Counted from the first letter of the stretch, positions 26,395-38,050 are shown. The stretch: 50,176 nucleotides of DNA from Pseudomonadota bacterium (GCA_021780435.1 JAJXYV010000241.1:1-50176), one strand, 5' to 3'. Numbers and translations: made by a program. Notes: generated from the sequence alone by a model not told the origin.

Positions 26395-27042
26395 ATGTCT
26401 GAAGAGAATAAACCTAAAAAGGTCAATCCCTTGCTGAAGCTGGTGCTGGAAATGGGGCCTTTGGTCCTGTTCTTCCTCGCCAATTCGCGCCCGGCCTTCT
26501 TTCATGGGCTCGTTAGCCCCCTCCTGCCGGAAGGAATCACGCCCGAAAAGACAGCTATCCTCACTTCGACGGGCGTGTTGATGGCGGCGGTCGTCGCCGC
26601 ACTGATTGCGTCATGGGTGTTGACGCGGCATCTGCCGATCATGCCGGTCGTGACCGCTATCGCCGTATTGGTCTTCGGTTCGCTGACCTTTTTCTTTCAG
26701 GACCGGCTGTTCATCCAGCTGAAGCCGACGATCGTGAACGCGCTTTTTGGCGCCGCGCTGCTTGGCGGCTTGGCGTTCGGGAAATTGCTGTTGCCCGTGG
26801 CGCTCGACAGCGTGATGCATCTCGACGAGGCAGGCTGGCGTAAGCTGACCATTCGCTGGGGCCTGTTTTTCTTCCTCCTCGCTGGGCTGAACGAGGCGGT
26901 GCGCTTGACGCAAAGCTGGGATTTCTGGGCCGGCTTCAAATCATTTGGCGTCATGCCGCTGACGGTCCTCTTCGCTTTGGCCCAGACGCCGCTGGTCCTG
27001 AAGCATGAGATCAAGCCTGAGGCGGACCAGGAGCATTTCTGA
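26395..27042 (+). CDS. ispZ: Septation protein A / IspZ family (YciB-like) membrane protein
   Basis: A 215-residue polytopic protein. After a short basic N-terminus come the family block LLKLVLEMGPLVLFFLANSRP and about five or six transmembrane helices. The block FFFQDRLFIQLKPTIVNALFG is a strong marker of the family. E. coli YciB affects envelope integrity and septation, and Shigella IspA affects intracellular septation; the mechanism is unknown. ATG 26395 is used because homology begins there; the Shine-Dalgarno is poor, suggesting coupling to ftsY, whose stop is 7 bases upstream. It ends before a strong shared terminator. Confidence 0.94.
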   Translation: MSEENKPKKVNPLLKLVLEMGPLVLFFLANSRPAFFHGLVSPLLPEGITPEKTAILTSTGVLMAAVVAALIASWVLTRHLPIMPVVTAIAVLVFGSLTFFFQDRLFIQLKPTIVNALFGAALLGGLAFGKLLLPVALDSVMHLDEAGWRKLTIRWGLFFFLLAGLNEAVRLTQSWDFWAGFKSFGVMPLTVLFALAQTPLVLKHEIKPEADQEHF

Positions 27043-27075
27043 TCGCGAGGGTCGCTCAAGAGGACAAGGTAAATG

Positions 27076-27112
27076 AAAACGCCGCCGGGATCTGATCCCC
27101 CGGCGGCGTTTT
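27076..27112. terminator. Bidirectional terminator between ispZ and acnA
   Basis: AAAACGCCGCCGGG (27076-27089) is perfectly complementary to 27099-27112, with inner GATC/GATC pairing as an alternative. A-run and T-run flanks make it work on both strands for the convergent ispZ and acnA genes. Confidence 0.93.
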
Positions 27113-27140
27113 CGTTATAAGCGTCGGGCGCGCCCGAAAA

Positions 27141-29867
<2,727 letters not shown>

Positions 29868-30019
29868 CGCTGGGAGATCCCGATGAAAGTGTGGCGGGGC
29901 GAGAAGGGCGAATGAGAGGCTTATAGATAAATCCGCCATCGCAGGCTACACAAACAAAAGTTAAATCCCGGGCGCGCAAATCGACGGCGCCGATTCGGAC
30001 GCCAGATTGCGAGGACCCT

Positions 30020-30703
30020 TTGCCGCAACACCAATCTCGTCAGCCGGACCCCTTGAATTTGAAAGGGATTTTGGCGCAATGCCTGCGCGTCGAGCGCGGC
30101 GGTCGCGCTATCATTCGCGACATCGGCTTTGAACTGGGCGCGGGAGAAGCGTTGCTCGTCCTGGGACGAAACGGCGCGGGCAAGTCGACTTTGCTGCGCG
30201 CGCTCGCGGGCCTGCTCCCCTTGCGCGGCGGCGAGATCCGCCTCGACGGGTCCGCCGTCGGTACGCCGCTCGCCGAGCTGGCGCATTACGTCGGCCATTC
30301 CGATGGCCTGAAGGCCGCGCTGACGGCGTTGGAGAATCTGGCGTTCTGGTCGCGCATGCTCAGTCAAGCGCCCGATGGCGCGCTGTCGCCGCAAGCCGCC
30401 TTGCAAAAGGTGGGACTCGCGCGCGTCGGCGATTTCCCCGTCGCCTATCTGTCAGCTGGCCAGAAACGCCGCGTTGCGCTCGCGCGACTCTTCGTCGCGC
30501 CCCGTCCGATCTGGCTGCTCGACGAACCGGCGACGGCGCTCGATGTCGGCTCGCAGGAGGTCTTCGCCCAATCCATGGCCGCGCATCGCGCCAGCGGCGG
30601 GTTCATTATCGCCGCGACCCATGCGCCTCTTGGCCTGGTCGACGCGAAGGAGTTGCGCCTCGACGTGGCTAAGCCAACGCAAGGCATGGAGAGCGCGGCA
30701 TGA
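30020..30703 (+). CDS. ccmA: Heme exporter ATP-binding protein CcmA
   Basis: A 227-residue ABC ATPase. It has Walker A GRNGAGKSTLLRALAG, signature YLSAGQKRRVALARL and Walker B WLLDEPATALD. CcmAB with CcmCD drives release of holo-CcmE in system I cytochrome c maturation. The start given is TTG, because GAGGA lies 4 bases upstream; no in-frame ATG precedes the ABC core, and a TTG 11 codons later has no Shine-Dalgarno. It overlaps ccmB by 4 bases (ATGA) and heads a ccmABCDG operon. It is divergent from acnA. Confidence 0.95.
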   Translation: MPQHQSRQPDPLNLKGILAQCLRVERGGRAIIRDIGFELGAGEALLVLGRNGAGKSTLLRALAGLLPLRGGEIRLDGSAVGTPLAELAHYVGHSDGLKAALTALENLAFWSRMLSQAPDGALSPQAALQKVGLARVGDFPVAYLSAGQKRRVALARLFVAPRPIWLLDEPATALDVGSQEVFAQSMAAHRASGGFIIAATHAPLGLVDAKELRLDVAKPTQGMESAA

Positions 30704-31371
30704 ATTCGCCTCTCGCGGCTCTCTTCTGGCGCGAATTGCGCATCGCCCGCAGCATTGGCGGCGGCGGCGCCATGGGCGTCGTCTTTTTCCTGATCCTCGT
30801 GAGTCTCACGCCTTTCGCGATTGGACCGGACCTCAACCTCCTGTCGCGGATCGGCCCGGCGATCCTGTGGATTGCCGCCCTCTTGGCGACGCTCCTCGGT
30901 CTCGACCGGCTCTTTCAGGGCGACGCCGACGACGGCTCGCTCGATCTCTTCATGATGTCCTCGACGCCGATGGAGCTGGTTGTCCTGGTCAAATGCGCGG
31001 CCCACTGGACTCTGACGGCGCTGCCGCTGATCGCCGCCGCGCCGCTTCTCGGACTCACGCTCGGCATGGAGCCGGCGTCGCTCGCGGGCGTCGCCGCCTC
31101 GCTTTTCGCCGGCACGCCCGCCTTGACCTTGCTCGGCGCCATTGGCGCCGCCCTGACCGCGGGCTTGCGGCGCGGCGGCCTGCTCATGGCCGTGCTCATC
31201 CTGCCGCTCACAACGCCGATTCTCATTTTCGGCGTCGCCAGCGCCGCGGCCGCGAGCGGCGGAACGGTGCCGTTCCACACGCCGTTCCTGATCCTGTGCG
31301 GATTGTCCTTGATGGCGATCGCGGGCGCGCCATTCGCCGCAGCGGCGGCGTTGAGGGCGCGCGAGGCGTAA
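30700..31371 (+). CDS. ccmB: Heme exporter membrane protein CcmB
   Basis: A 223-residue integral membrane protein with about six hydrophobic helices, starting near residue 21. Family markers are FWRELRIARSIGGGG at the N-terminus, LLGLDRLFQGDADDGSLDL and LPLTTPILIFGV. It is the permease partner of CcmA. Its ATG is inside the ccmA stop (ATGA overlap), so translation is coupled. About 100 bases separate it from ccmC, a wider gap than elsewhere in the operon. Confidence 0.95.
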   Translation: MNSPLAALFWRELRIARSIGGGGAMGVVFFLILVSLTPFAIGPDLNLLSRIGPAILWIAALLATLLGLDRLFQGDADDGSLDLFMMSSTPMELVVLVKCAAHWTLTALPLIAAAPLLGLTLGMEPASLAGVAASLFAGTPALTLLGAIGAALTAGLRRGGLLMAVLILPLTTPILIFGVASAAAASGGTVPFHTPFLILCGLSLMAIAGAPFAAAAALRAREA

Positions 31372-31472
31372 TTTCGCCGTCTTTTCGTCGCCCATGCTGG
31401 CGCGTGGAATTGCATTTGCGCGCGTCGAGGCCTAATCAGGCGGCGCAAGCCCGGGGAGGACGGGTCAGGTCC

Positions 31473-32225
31473 ATGCTCAAATACGCCAATCCGACGAATT
31501 TTCTCGCGCTCGCCGCGCGCCTGATTCCGTGGCTTGCCGCCGCCGCGGGGATCGCGCTCGCCGTTGGCCTCTATCTGACCTTTTTCGTCGCGCCCGACGA
31601 TTACCAGCAGGGCTCTTCGGTCAAGATCATGTACCTGCACGTGCCCGCCGCCTGGCTCGGCATGATGTGCTACATGGTCATGACCTCTGCGGCGCTCGGC
31701 ACGCTGGTCTGGCGCCATCCGCTCGCCGACGCCGCGCAGAAGGCCGCCGCGCCGCTCGGCGCCGCCTTCACGCTCGTTTGTCTGGTCACCGGCTCGCTCT
31801 GGGGCAAGCCGATGTGGGGAACATGGTGGGTCTGGGACGCGCGCCTGACCTCGGTTCTCGTGCTTTTCCTGATCTATCTCGGCCTGATTGGCCTGTGGCA
31901 GACGATCGAGGAGCCGGCGCAGGCCGCGCGCGCCGCGGCGATTTTGACCCTTGTCGGCGTGGTCAATATCCCGATCATCAAATTCTCGGTCGACTGGTGG
32001 AATACCTTGCACCAGCCCTCTTCGGTCTTTCGCCTCGGCGGACCGAGCATTTCGGCCTCCATGCTCTGGCCCCTCCTCATCATGGCCCTAGGCTTCACCT
32101 TGCTCTTCTTCACCCTGCACCTGATGGCCATCCGCAATGAGATCCTGCGCCGGCGCCTGCGTCGCTTGAGCATCATGGCGGCGGCGGCCGAGGATCCGGA
32201 AATGACCGCGGAGGCCGCGCAATGA
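31473..32225 (+). CDS. ccmC: Heme transporter CcmC (WWD domain)
   Basis: A 250-residue six-helix membrane protein carrying the tryptophan-rich WWD heme-binding domain WGKPMWGTWWVWDARLTS. Conserved periplasmic histidines flank it (MYLHVPAAW and WWNTLHQPSSV). CcmC loads heme onto CcmE with help from CcmD. The ATG at 31473 is chosen because homology starts at MLKYANPTNF; AGGT and GGGGAGGA lie upstream at 4 and 12 bases. The frame is open far upstream, but that part is antisense-like read of ccmB. It overlaps ccmD by 4 bases. Confidence 0.96.
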   Translation: MLKYANPTNFLALAARLIPWLAAAAGIALAVGLYLTFFVAPDDYQQGSSVKIMYLHVPAAWLGMMCYMVMTSAALGTLVWRHPLADAAQKAAAPLGAAFTLVCLVTGSLWGKPMWGTWWVWDARLTSVLVLFLIYLGLIGLWQTIEEPAQAARAAAILTLVGVVNIPIIKFSVDWWNTLHQPSSVFRLGGPSISASMLWPLLIMALGFTLLFFTLHLMAIRNEILRRRLRRLSIMAAAAEDPEMTAEAAQ

Positions 32226-32365
32226 AGGATTATTCCTTCTATATCGTCTCGGCCTATGGCTTCGCCGCCATCGTCGTCGGCGCGCTGGTCGCCTCGATCA
32301 CGCTGGAATTTCGCGAGTTGAAAGGAAAGCTTGCGCGATTCGACGACAGGGAGACCGGCCGATGA
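32222..32365 (+). CDS. ccmD: Heme exporter small subunit CcmD
   Basis: A 47-residue protein in frame between ccmC and ccmG, with ATGA overlaps at both ends. It starts MKDYSFYIVSAYGFAAIVV: a single transmembrane helix (about residues 5-27, ending ALVASITLEF) followed by a basic cytosolic tail (RELKGKLARFDD). Size, topology, the aromatic start and the position all match CcmD. CcmD is needed to release holo-CcmE from the CcmABC complex. It is easily missed because of its length. Confidence 0.93.
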   Translation: MKDYSFYIVSAYGFAAIVVGALVASITLEFRELKGKLARFDDRETGR

Positions 32366-32949
32366 GCGCGGCGAATGACGCGCCCGCGCCGAAGCGACGG
32401 CTGGCGGTGGCGCTTCCTCTTTTGATCTTCGTGGGCATGGCGGCTTTTCTGGGTTGGCGGCTGTCGCTTGGCCGCGATCCGTCGATCGTGCCCTCGGCCC
32501 TGATCGGCCATCCGGCGCCAGCTTTCAACCTTCCGGCCGTTCCCGGCGTGGACCGGCCCGGATTGTCGGACGCCGATTTGCGCAAGGGGGGCGTGACGGT
32601 CGTCAATATTTTCGCCTCATGGTGCGCGCCCTGTCGGATGGAGCATCCGGTTCTTCGCAAGCTCGCCGAGAACGAGGCGCTGAAAGCGATGGGCGTTCGG
32701 CTGGTCGGCGTCAATTACAAGGACGATCCGGCCAATGCCGCGAAATTCCTCGCCGACGGCGGCGATCCCTATGCGGCGATCGGCATGGATTCGAGCGGAC
32801 GCGTCGGTATCGACTGGGGTCTGACGGGCGTTCCCGAAACCTTCATCGTGCGGGGCGACGGAACCATCGCCTACAAGTTCATCGGGCCGATCACCGAGGA
32901 GGCGTTGGATAAGACCGTCCTGCGGGAGATCGAAAAAGCCCTGCCCTGA
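32362..32949 (+). CDS. ccmG: Cytochrome c biogenesis thioredoxin CcmG/DsbE
   Basis: A 195-residue membrane-anchored periplasmic thioredoxin. It has an N-terminal anchor (about residues 13-32, LAVALPLLIFVGMAAFLGW), then a thioredoxin fold with the redox pair C88-A-P-C91 in NIFASWCAPCRMEHP. The cis-Pro region VPETFIVRGDG and the acidic surface GVNYKDDPANA are typical of CcmG/DsbE. It reduces apocytochrome or CcmH cysteines before heme ligation. Its ATG overlaps the ccmD stop (ATGA). ccmE, ccmF and ccmH are not in the window. Confidence 0.95.
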   Translation: MSAANDAPAPKRRLAVALPLLIFVGMAAFLGWRLSLGRDPSIVPSALIGHPAPAFNLPAVPGVDRPGLSDADLRKGGVTVVNIFASWCAPCRMEHPVLRKLAENEALKAMGVRLVGVNYKDDPANAAKFLADGGDPYAAIGMDSSGRVGIDWGLTGVPETFIVRGDGTIAYKFIGPITEEALDKTVLREIEKALP

Positions 32950-32980
32950 CGCCATCCCGTTCTGAAAGCCCCCGCCGCCG

Positions 32981-34321
32981 ATGTCTCATTCCGCGATCGC
33001 CAAACCCTTGACCGCCAAGGCCTGTGGTCCTTTGCGCGGCCGCGCGCGGCCGCCGGGCGACAAGAGCATTTCCCACCGCGCTTTCCTCCTTGGCTTGCTT
33101 TCCGTCGGCGAAACAAAGGTGTCCGGCCTGCTTGAGGGCGAAGACGTGCTGAACACCGGCCGCGCCTGCGCCCAGCTCGGCGCCAAGGTGGAAAGGCTCG
33201 GCGAGGGCGCCTGGGCCATTCGCGGCATGGGCCTCGGTTCGATCCTCGAGCCGCGCGAGACGCTCGATTTCGGCAATGCCGGCACCGGGTCGCGTCTGAT
33301 GATGGGCGTGGTCGGCGGCCATGGGATCACCGCGCGCTTCGACGGCGACGCTTCGCTCCGCAAGCGCCCGATGCGTCGCATTCTCGATCCGCTCGTCCTT
33401 ATGGGCGCGCAGGTTCTGGAACAGGCGGAAGGCGGACGATGCCCGATCCTGCTGAAGGGGACCTCCGAGCCGGCGCCGATCGAATATCGCACCCCGGTCG
33501 CTTCGGCCCAGATCAAATCGGCGGTCCTGCTCGCCGGGCTCAACGCGCTCGGCCGCACGACGGTCATCGAGAGCGAGGCCAGTCGCGACCATACCGAGAA
33601 GATGCTGACCTATTTCGGCGCTTCGCTGACTTCGGAGTCCTTCGGCGAGCATGGCCGGCGGATCACGCTCGAAGGCCGCCCGGAACTGGCGCCCCGTCCG
33701 ATCGTCGTCCCGGTCGATCCGTCCTCGGCGGCCTTCCTGATCGCGGCGGCGCTGCTGGTGAAGGGGTCCGACATTGTGGTCGAGGGGGTGATGATGAACC
33801 CGTTACGCTCGGGCTTTCTCACCACCTTGCTCGAAATGGGCGCCGATATCGAGATTCTCGACCGGCGCGAGGAAGGCGGCGAGGACGTCGCCGACCTGCG
33901 CGTCCGCCACAGTGATCTGACAGGGGTCGATGTGCCCGCCGCTCGCGCCCCGGCGATGATCGACGAATATCTCATCCTGGCGGTGGTCGCCGCTTTCGCG
34001 CGCGGCGTCACCCGCATGAACGGCCTCCAGGAACTGCGGGTGAAGGAATCCGATCGCCTTGCCGCCACCGCCGCCGGCCTCATCGCCAATGGGGTCAAGG
34101 CTGTGGTCGAGGGCGACGACCTGATCGTCGAGGGCGGCGCGGGCGTCTGCCCCGGCGGCGGATTGGTCGAGACCCATCTCGACCACCGCCTCGCCATGAG
34201 TTTTTTGGTCATGGGTCTGGCGTCGGACAAGCCGGTGGCGGTGGACGACGAGACGATGATCGCCACCTCCTTCCCGACCTTCCGGCCGCTGATGGCCCGG
34301 CTCGGCGCGGAATTCTCCTGA
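32981..34321 (+). CDS. aroA: 3-phosphoshikimate 1-carboxyvinyltransferase (EPSP synthase), class II-like
   Basis: A 446-residue EPSP synthase that joins shikimate-3-phosphate and PEP. The start [26 protein letters not shown] and [14 protein letters not shown] are much closer to the Agrobacterium CP4 (class II) enzyme than to E. coli AroA. Other conserved parts are [10 protein letters not shown] and the DHRLAMSF near the C-terminus. At the position of CP4 Ala100 there is Gly101. Its stop shares one base with the cmk start (TGATG). aroA-cmk-rpsA is a common alphaproteobacterial order. Confidence 0.96.
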   Translation: MSHSAIAKPLTAKACGPLRGRARPPGDKSISHRAFLLGLLSVGETKVSGLLEGEDVLNTGRACAQLGAKVERLGEGAWAIRGMGLGSILEPRETLDFGNAGTGSRLMMGVVGGHGITARFDGDASLRKRPMRRILDPLVLMGAQVLEQAEGGRCPILLKGTSEPAPIEYRTPVASAQIKSAVLLAGLNALGRTTVIESEASRDHTEKMLTYFGASLTSESFGEHGRRITLEGRPELAPRPIVVPVDPSSAAFLIAAALLVKGSDIVVEGVMMNPLRSGFLTTLLEMGADIEILDRREEGGEDVADLRVRHSDLTGVDVPAARAPAMIDEYLILAVVAAFARGVTRMNGLQELRVKESDRLAATAAGLIANGVKAVVEGDDLIVEGGAGVCPGGGLVETHLDHRLAMSFLVMGLASDKPVAVDDETMIATSFPTFRPLMARLGAEFS

Positions 34322-34950
34322 TGCTCATCGCCATCGACGGGCCGGCGGCCTCGGGCAAGGGCACGATCGCCCGGCGCCTCGCCGCTCATTTCGGCCTGCC
34401 GCATCTCGACACCGGCCTGCTCTATCGCGCCACCGCCCGCGCGCTGCTCGACCAGGGATCGAAGCTCGACGATGTCGAAAACGCCGTCAGCGCGGCGCGC
34501 GGGCTCGCTCTGCTTGATTTCGAGGAGGACCGGCTGCGCGGAAGGGAAATGGGCGAGGCGGCCTCGGTCGTCGCGGCGATCCCTGAAGTTCGCGCCGCCC
34601 TGATCGACATGCAGCGCGCCTTCGCTTCGCGCCCGCAGGGCGCGGTTCTCGATGGCCGCGACATCGGCACGGTGATCGCCCCCAAGGCCGACGTGAAGAT
34701 TTTCGTGACCGCTAGCCCGGAAGCTCGCGCCCAGCGCCGCGCCCTGGAATTGCGCGGTCGCGGCGAAAAGGTCGATTATCCGGCGATTCTCGACGACATC
34801 AGGAAGCGCGACACGCGCGATTCGGAACGCGCCGACGCGCCGCTGCGCCCGGCGGATGACGCGAAGATCCTCGACACGACCGACCTGAACATCGAGGCGG
34901 CCTTCGCCGCCGCCCTCGAGATTGTCGATCGGGCCGAGGCGGCGACCTGA
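34321..34950 (+). CDS. cmk: Cytidylate kinase
   Basis: A 209-residue CMP/dCMP kinase. It has the P-loop [17 protein letters not shown], the acceptor-site [11 protein letters not shown] and [20 protein letters not shown], and the lid region [19 protein letters not shown] with [13 protein letters not shown]. It is translationally coupled to aroA by a one-base overlap. A 128-base gap separates it from the DUF4105 gene rather than rpsA. Confidence 0.96.
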   Translation: MLIAIDGPAASGKGTIARRLAAHFGLPHLDTGLLYRATARALLDQGSKLDDVENAVSAARGLALLDFEEDRLRGREMGEAASVVAAIPEVRAALIDMQRAFASRPQGAVLDGRDIGTVIAPKADVKIFVTASPEARAQRRALELRGRGEKVDYPAILDDIRKRDTRDSERADAPLRPADDAKILDTTDLNIEAAFAAALEIVDRAEAAT

Positions 34951-35015
34951 CGATCAGCGGATGCTTTCCACCGCGGTCGCGACCGACGCGGCGTTCGACG
35001 TTTCTCGCGAAAATT

Positions 35016-35043
35016 TTGCTCTGGCCCTTTCGCTCAGGATAAG
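35016..35043 (+). promoter_or_regulatory. Candidate promoter of the DUF4105 gene
   Basis: TTGCTC (35016-35021) and GATAAG (35038-35043) are 16 bases apart and lie 35 bases before the TTG start. The match is moderate. It would allow expression independent of aroA-cmk. Confidence 0.35.
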
Positions 35044-35078
35044 CCCGGCCCGAAGCCGATAATTATGGAGCGCGCTCT

Positions 35079-36107
35079 TTGGGACGGGAAAGACGAGTCG
35101 TTGCGACGATCTTCTGGGGTCTTGTCGCCCTCCTCCTCATCGTTCCGATTGGTCTTTGGGCTTCGCTGGCGCTCTGGTTCCGCATTCCGGGGCCCGAGTG
35201 GCTCCGGGGGATCATGGCGGCTCTCTCCTGTTGCGTCTCCCTGACCACCGTCGCGGCGCTTTCCACCGACCGCCGCTGGCGCGCGCTCGCCATCTTTGTT
35301 CCAGCCCTTGCCGCGCTCCTCGTCTGGTGGAGCACGATCAAGCCGCCAACGGTGGCGGATTGGTCGCCCGATGTCGCCCGGCAGGTCACCGGCGTGGTCG
35401 AGGGCAATCTGTTGACCCTGAAAAATGTCCGCGACTTCGACTGGACCAGTCGGACCGAATATAAGGAGCGCTGGGTCACCGAAACCTATGACCTTTCGAA
35501 GCTGCGCGAGCTCGACGTCTTTCTCGCCTATTGGGCCGGGCCGGAAATGACCCATCTCATCATCAGCTTCGGCTTCGAGGATGGCCGCTTTCTCGCCTGG
35601 TCGGCGGAAGTCCGCAGCCGCAAGGGCGGCGAATTCTCCCCCGTCGCCGATCTGTTCCGCTCCAATCCGCTGGTGATCATCGCTTCGGAAGAGCGCGATG
35701 TCGTGCGGCTCCGCTCTAACATTCGCGGGGAAGACGTGCAGCTTTATCGGCTAAGCACGCCGCCCGATGTGGCGCGAGCGATCCTCCTGCAATTCGTTGA
35801 GGAATCGAACGCGCTGGCGGCGCGGCCGCGATTCTATAATTCGATCACGACAAATTGCACGACCGCCGTGGTCAAGCTGGTCCGCGCCGCCGGCGGCCGT
35901 CTGCCTTTCGACTGGCGCCTGATCGTCAACGGCTTCTTGCCAAGCTATCTTTATGATCACGGAATCGTGGACACGCGGATTTCGCTGGAGGAATTGCGCG
36001 CGCGCTCGCGCATCAGCGAAAGGGCGCGGCAGGCCGACGACTCGCCCGATTTCTCGCGGATCATCCGCGAGGGCGTCCCCTCGCCGCTCGCGCCCACGCC
36101 TCCCTGA
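35079..36107 (+). CDS. DUF4105 domain integral membrane protein
   Basis: A 342-residue protein with three N-terminal hydrophobic segments (about residues 8-32, 42-60, 66-84), then a soluble DUF4105 domain (about 110-300). The domain has DFDWTSRTEYKERWVTETYDL, FLAYWAGPEMTHLIISFGFEDG and the Cys-containing YNSITTNCTTAVVKLVRAAGG. The F-DG, H-I and NC-T pattern resembles a papain-like or NlpC-like active-site layout, but catalysis is unproven. Function is unknown. The start is TTG, with GGAG 8 bases upstream. It sits inside the usually tight cmk-rpsA neighbourhood. Confidence 0.85.
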   Translation: MGRERRVVATIFWGLVALLLIVPIGLWASLALWFRIPGPEWLRGIMAALSCCVSLTTVAALSTDRRWRALAIFVPALAALLVWWSTIKPPTVADWSPDVARQVTGVVEGNLLTLKNVRDFDWTSRTEYKERWVTETYDLSKLRELDVFLAYWAGPEMTHLIISFGFEDGRFLAWSAEVRSRKGGEFSPVADLFRSNPLVIIASEERDVVRLRSNIRGEDVQLYRLSTPPDVARAILLQFVEESNALAARPRFYNSITTNCTTAVVKLVRAAGGRLPFDWRLIVNGFLPSYLYDHGIVDTRISLEELRARSRISERARQADDSPDFSRIIREGVPSPLAPTPP

Positions 36108-36149
36108 TCCGAGGCGCGCGCGGCGCCGTATGTCGCCTCGTCGGGCGTC

Positions 36150-36178
36150 TTGTCGAAAACCCGCGCGCCTGCTATATC
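36150..36178 (+). promoter_or_regulatory. rpsA: Strong candidate sigma-70 promoter of rpsA
   Basis: TTGTCG (36150-36155) and TATATC (36173-36178) are exactly 17 bases apart. This is the best promoter match in the window. It implies a leader of about 145 bases before the rpsA start codon. Confidence 0.65.
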
Positions 36179-36205
36179 GCCGGCTCTTAAACCCGCTCCC
36201 GCCCG

Positions 36206-36257
36206 CCGGCCCGCGCCGGACGTCCCCTTGGGACGAGACGCATCGAAGCAAGATGCG
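36206..36257 (+). promoter_or_regulatory. rpsA: Hairpin-rich rpsA leader
   Basis: Three successive stems occur: CCGGC/GCCGG (36206-36219), CGTCCC/GGGACG with a 3-base loop (36221-36235), and CGCATC/GATGCG with a 7-base loop (36239-36257). They lie between the promoter and the rpsA Shine-Dalgarno. In E. coli, S1 represses its own mRNA through a structured leader, so a similar role is plausible here. Confidence 0.4.
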
Positions 36258-36328
36258 CGCTGGCGGAACGGAGCATGTGCAACACGAACCCAGCCGGCGC
36301 CGCCCGATCGGGCACCTCAGGAGAAATT

Positions 36329-38050
36329 ATGTCCTCTGCCAATAACGCGGGTATGAACCCGACGCGCGATGATTTTGCCGCTCTCCTTGCCGAATCCTAT
36401 GGCGAGAGCGAGGCGTTCGAAGGTTCGGTCGTCAAGGGCCGCGTCGTCGCCATCGAAAAGGATGTCGCGGTCGTCGACATCGGCCTCAAGACCGAAGGCC
36501 GCGTGGCCCTCAAGGAATTCACCGGCCACGGCCGTGACGCCGCCCCGAACGTCGGCGACGAAGTCGAAGTCTATCTCGAGCGCGTCGAGAACGCGCTCGG
36601 CGAAGCCGTCATTTCGCGCGACAAGGCCCGCCGCGAAGAGAGCTGGGTCAAGCTCGAAAAGGCCTTCGAGGCCGGCGAGAAGGTCGACGGCGTCATCTTC
36701 AACCAGGTCAAGGGCGGCTTCACCGTCGATCTCGACGGCGCCGTGGCCTTCCTGCCGCGCTCGCAGGTCGATATCCGCCCGATCCGCGATGTCACCCCGC
36801 TGCTCGGCGTGCCGCAGCCCTTCCAGATTCTCAAGATGGATCGCCGCCGCGGCAATATCGTCGTGTCGCGCCGCACCGTGCTGGAAGAGAGCCGCGCCGA
36901 ACAGCGCCACGAGATCGTCGCCAACCTCGAAGAGGGCGTGACGATCGAAGGCGTGGTGAAGAACATCACGGATTACGGCGCCTTCGTCGACCTCGGCGGC
37001 ATCGACGGCCTGCTGCATGTCACCGACATCGCTTGGCGCCGCGTCAATCATCCGAGCGAAGTGCTCAACATCGGCCAGACGGTGAAGGTGAAGATCATCA
37101 AGATCAATCACGAGACCCACCGCATCTCGCTGGGCATGAAGCAGCTGCTCGACGATCCGTGGCAGGGCATCGAGGCCAAATATCCGATCAACGCCCGCTT
37201 CCATGGCCGCGTGACCAACATCACCGACTATGGCGCGTTCGTCGAACTGGAGCCGGGCATCGAAGGCCTGATCCACGTCTCCGAAATGTCCTGGACCAAG
37301 AAGAACGTCCATCCCGGCAAGATCGTCTCGACCAGCCAGGAAGTCGACGTGCAGGTGCTGGAAGTCGATTCCGTCAAGCGCCGCATTTCGCTGGGCCTCA
37401 AGCAGACCCTGCAGAATCCGTGGGAAGCCTTCGCCGAGAAGCACCCCGTCGGCTCCGATGTCGAGGGCGAGGTCAAGAACAAGACCGAATTCGGCCTGTT
37501 CATCGGCCTCGACGGCGATGTGGACGGCATGGTCCATCTCTCCGACCTCGACTGGAACCGCCCCGGCGAACAGGCGATCGAGGACTACAAGAAGGGCGAT
37601 GTCGTGCGCGCCCGCGTTCTCGACGTCGATGTCGAGAAGGAGCGCATTTCGCTCGGCGTCAAGCAGCTCGGCGGCGACCCCTTCGTGACGGCTTCGGCCG
37701 GCGAGGACGGCGAACTGAAGAAGGGCGCTATCGTCACTTGCGAAGTGCTCGAAGTCAAGGACGGCGGCATCGAGGTGAAGATCGTCGGCACCGACCTCCA
37801 GGCCTTCATCAAGCGCAACGAACTGGCTCGCGACCGCGCCGACCAGCGTCCCGACCGTTTCGCGGTCGGCGAGAAGGTCGACGCCCGCGTCACTCTGTTC
37901 GACCGCAAGGCGCGCAAGGTGGCCGTGTCCATCAAGGCTCTCGAAGTGGCCGAAGAGAAGGAAGCCATCGCGCAATATGGCTCCGCCGATTCGGGCGCCT
38001 CGCTCGGCGACATCCTCGGCGCCGCGCTCAAGGCTCGCGAGACCAAGTAA
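36329..38050 (+). CDS. rpsA: 30S ribosomal protein S1
   Basis: The 573-residue protein has six S1 (OB-fold) repeats, seen from recurring motifs such as GRVVAIEKDVAVVDIGLKTEG, VKNITDYGAFVDLGGIDGLL, VTNITDYGAFVELEPGIEGL and VKNKTEFGLFIGLDGDVDGM. It binds mRNA and helps unfold leaders on the 30S subunit. ATG 36329 has AGGAG 6 bases upstream; upstream frame lacks homology. It has its own promoter and ends at a classical terminator. Codon use looks strongly biased toward C-ending codons, as expected for high expression. Confidence 0.98.
   Translation: MSSANNAGMNPTRDDFAALLAESYGESEAFEGSVVKGRVVAIEKDVAVVDIGLKTEGRVALKEFTGHGRDAAPNVGDEVEVYLERVENALGEAVISRDKARREESWVKLEKAFEAGEKVDGVIFNQVKGGFTVDLDGAVAFLPRSQVDIRPIRDVTPLLGVPQPFQILKMDRRRGNIVVSRRTVLEESRAEQRHEIVANLEEGVTIEGVVKNITDYGAFVDLGGIDGLLHVTDIAWRRVNHPSEVLNIGQTVKVKIIKINHETHRISLGMKQLLDDPWQGIEAKYPINARFHGRVTNITDYGAFVELEPGIEGLIHVSEMSWTKKNVHPGKIVSTSQEVDVQVLEVDSVKRRISLGLKQTLQNPWEAFAEKHPVGSDVEGEVKNKTEFGLFIGLDGDVDGMVHLSDLDWNRPGEQAIEDYKKGDVVRARVLDVDVEKERISLGVKQLGGDPFVTASAGEDGELKKGAIVTCEVLEVKDGGIEVKIVGTDLQAFIKRNELARDRADQRPDRFAVGEKVDARVTLFDRKARKVAVSIKALEVAEEKEAIAQYGSADSGASLGDILGAALKARETK

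Noticed and set aside
36317-37975. 552-codon open frame antisense to rpsA
   Set aside because: Shadow of the S1 coding region; composition is repetitive in step with the S1 repeats and it has no family match I recognise.
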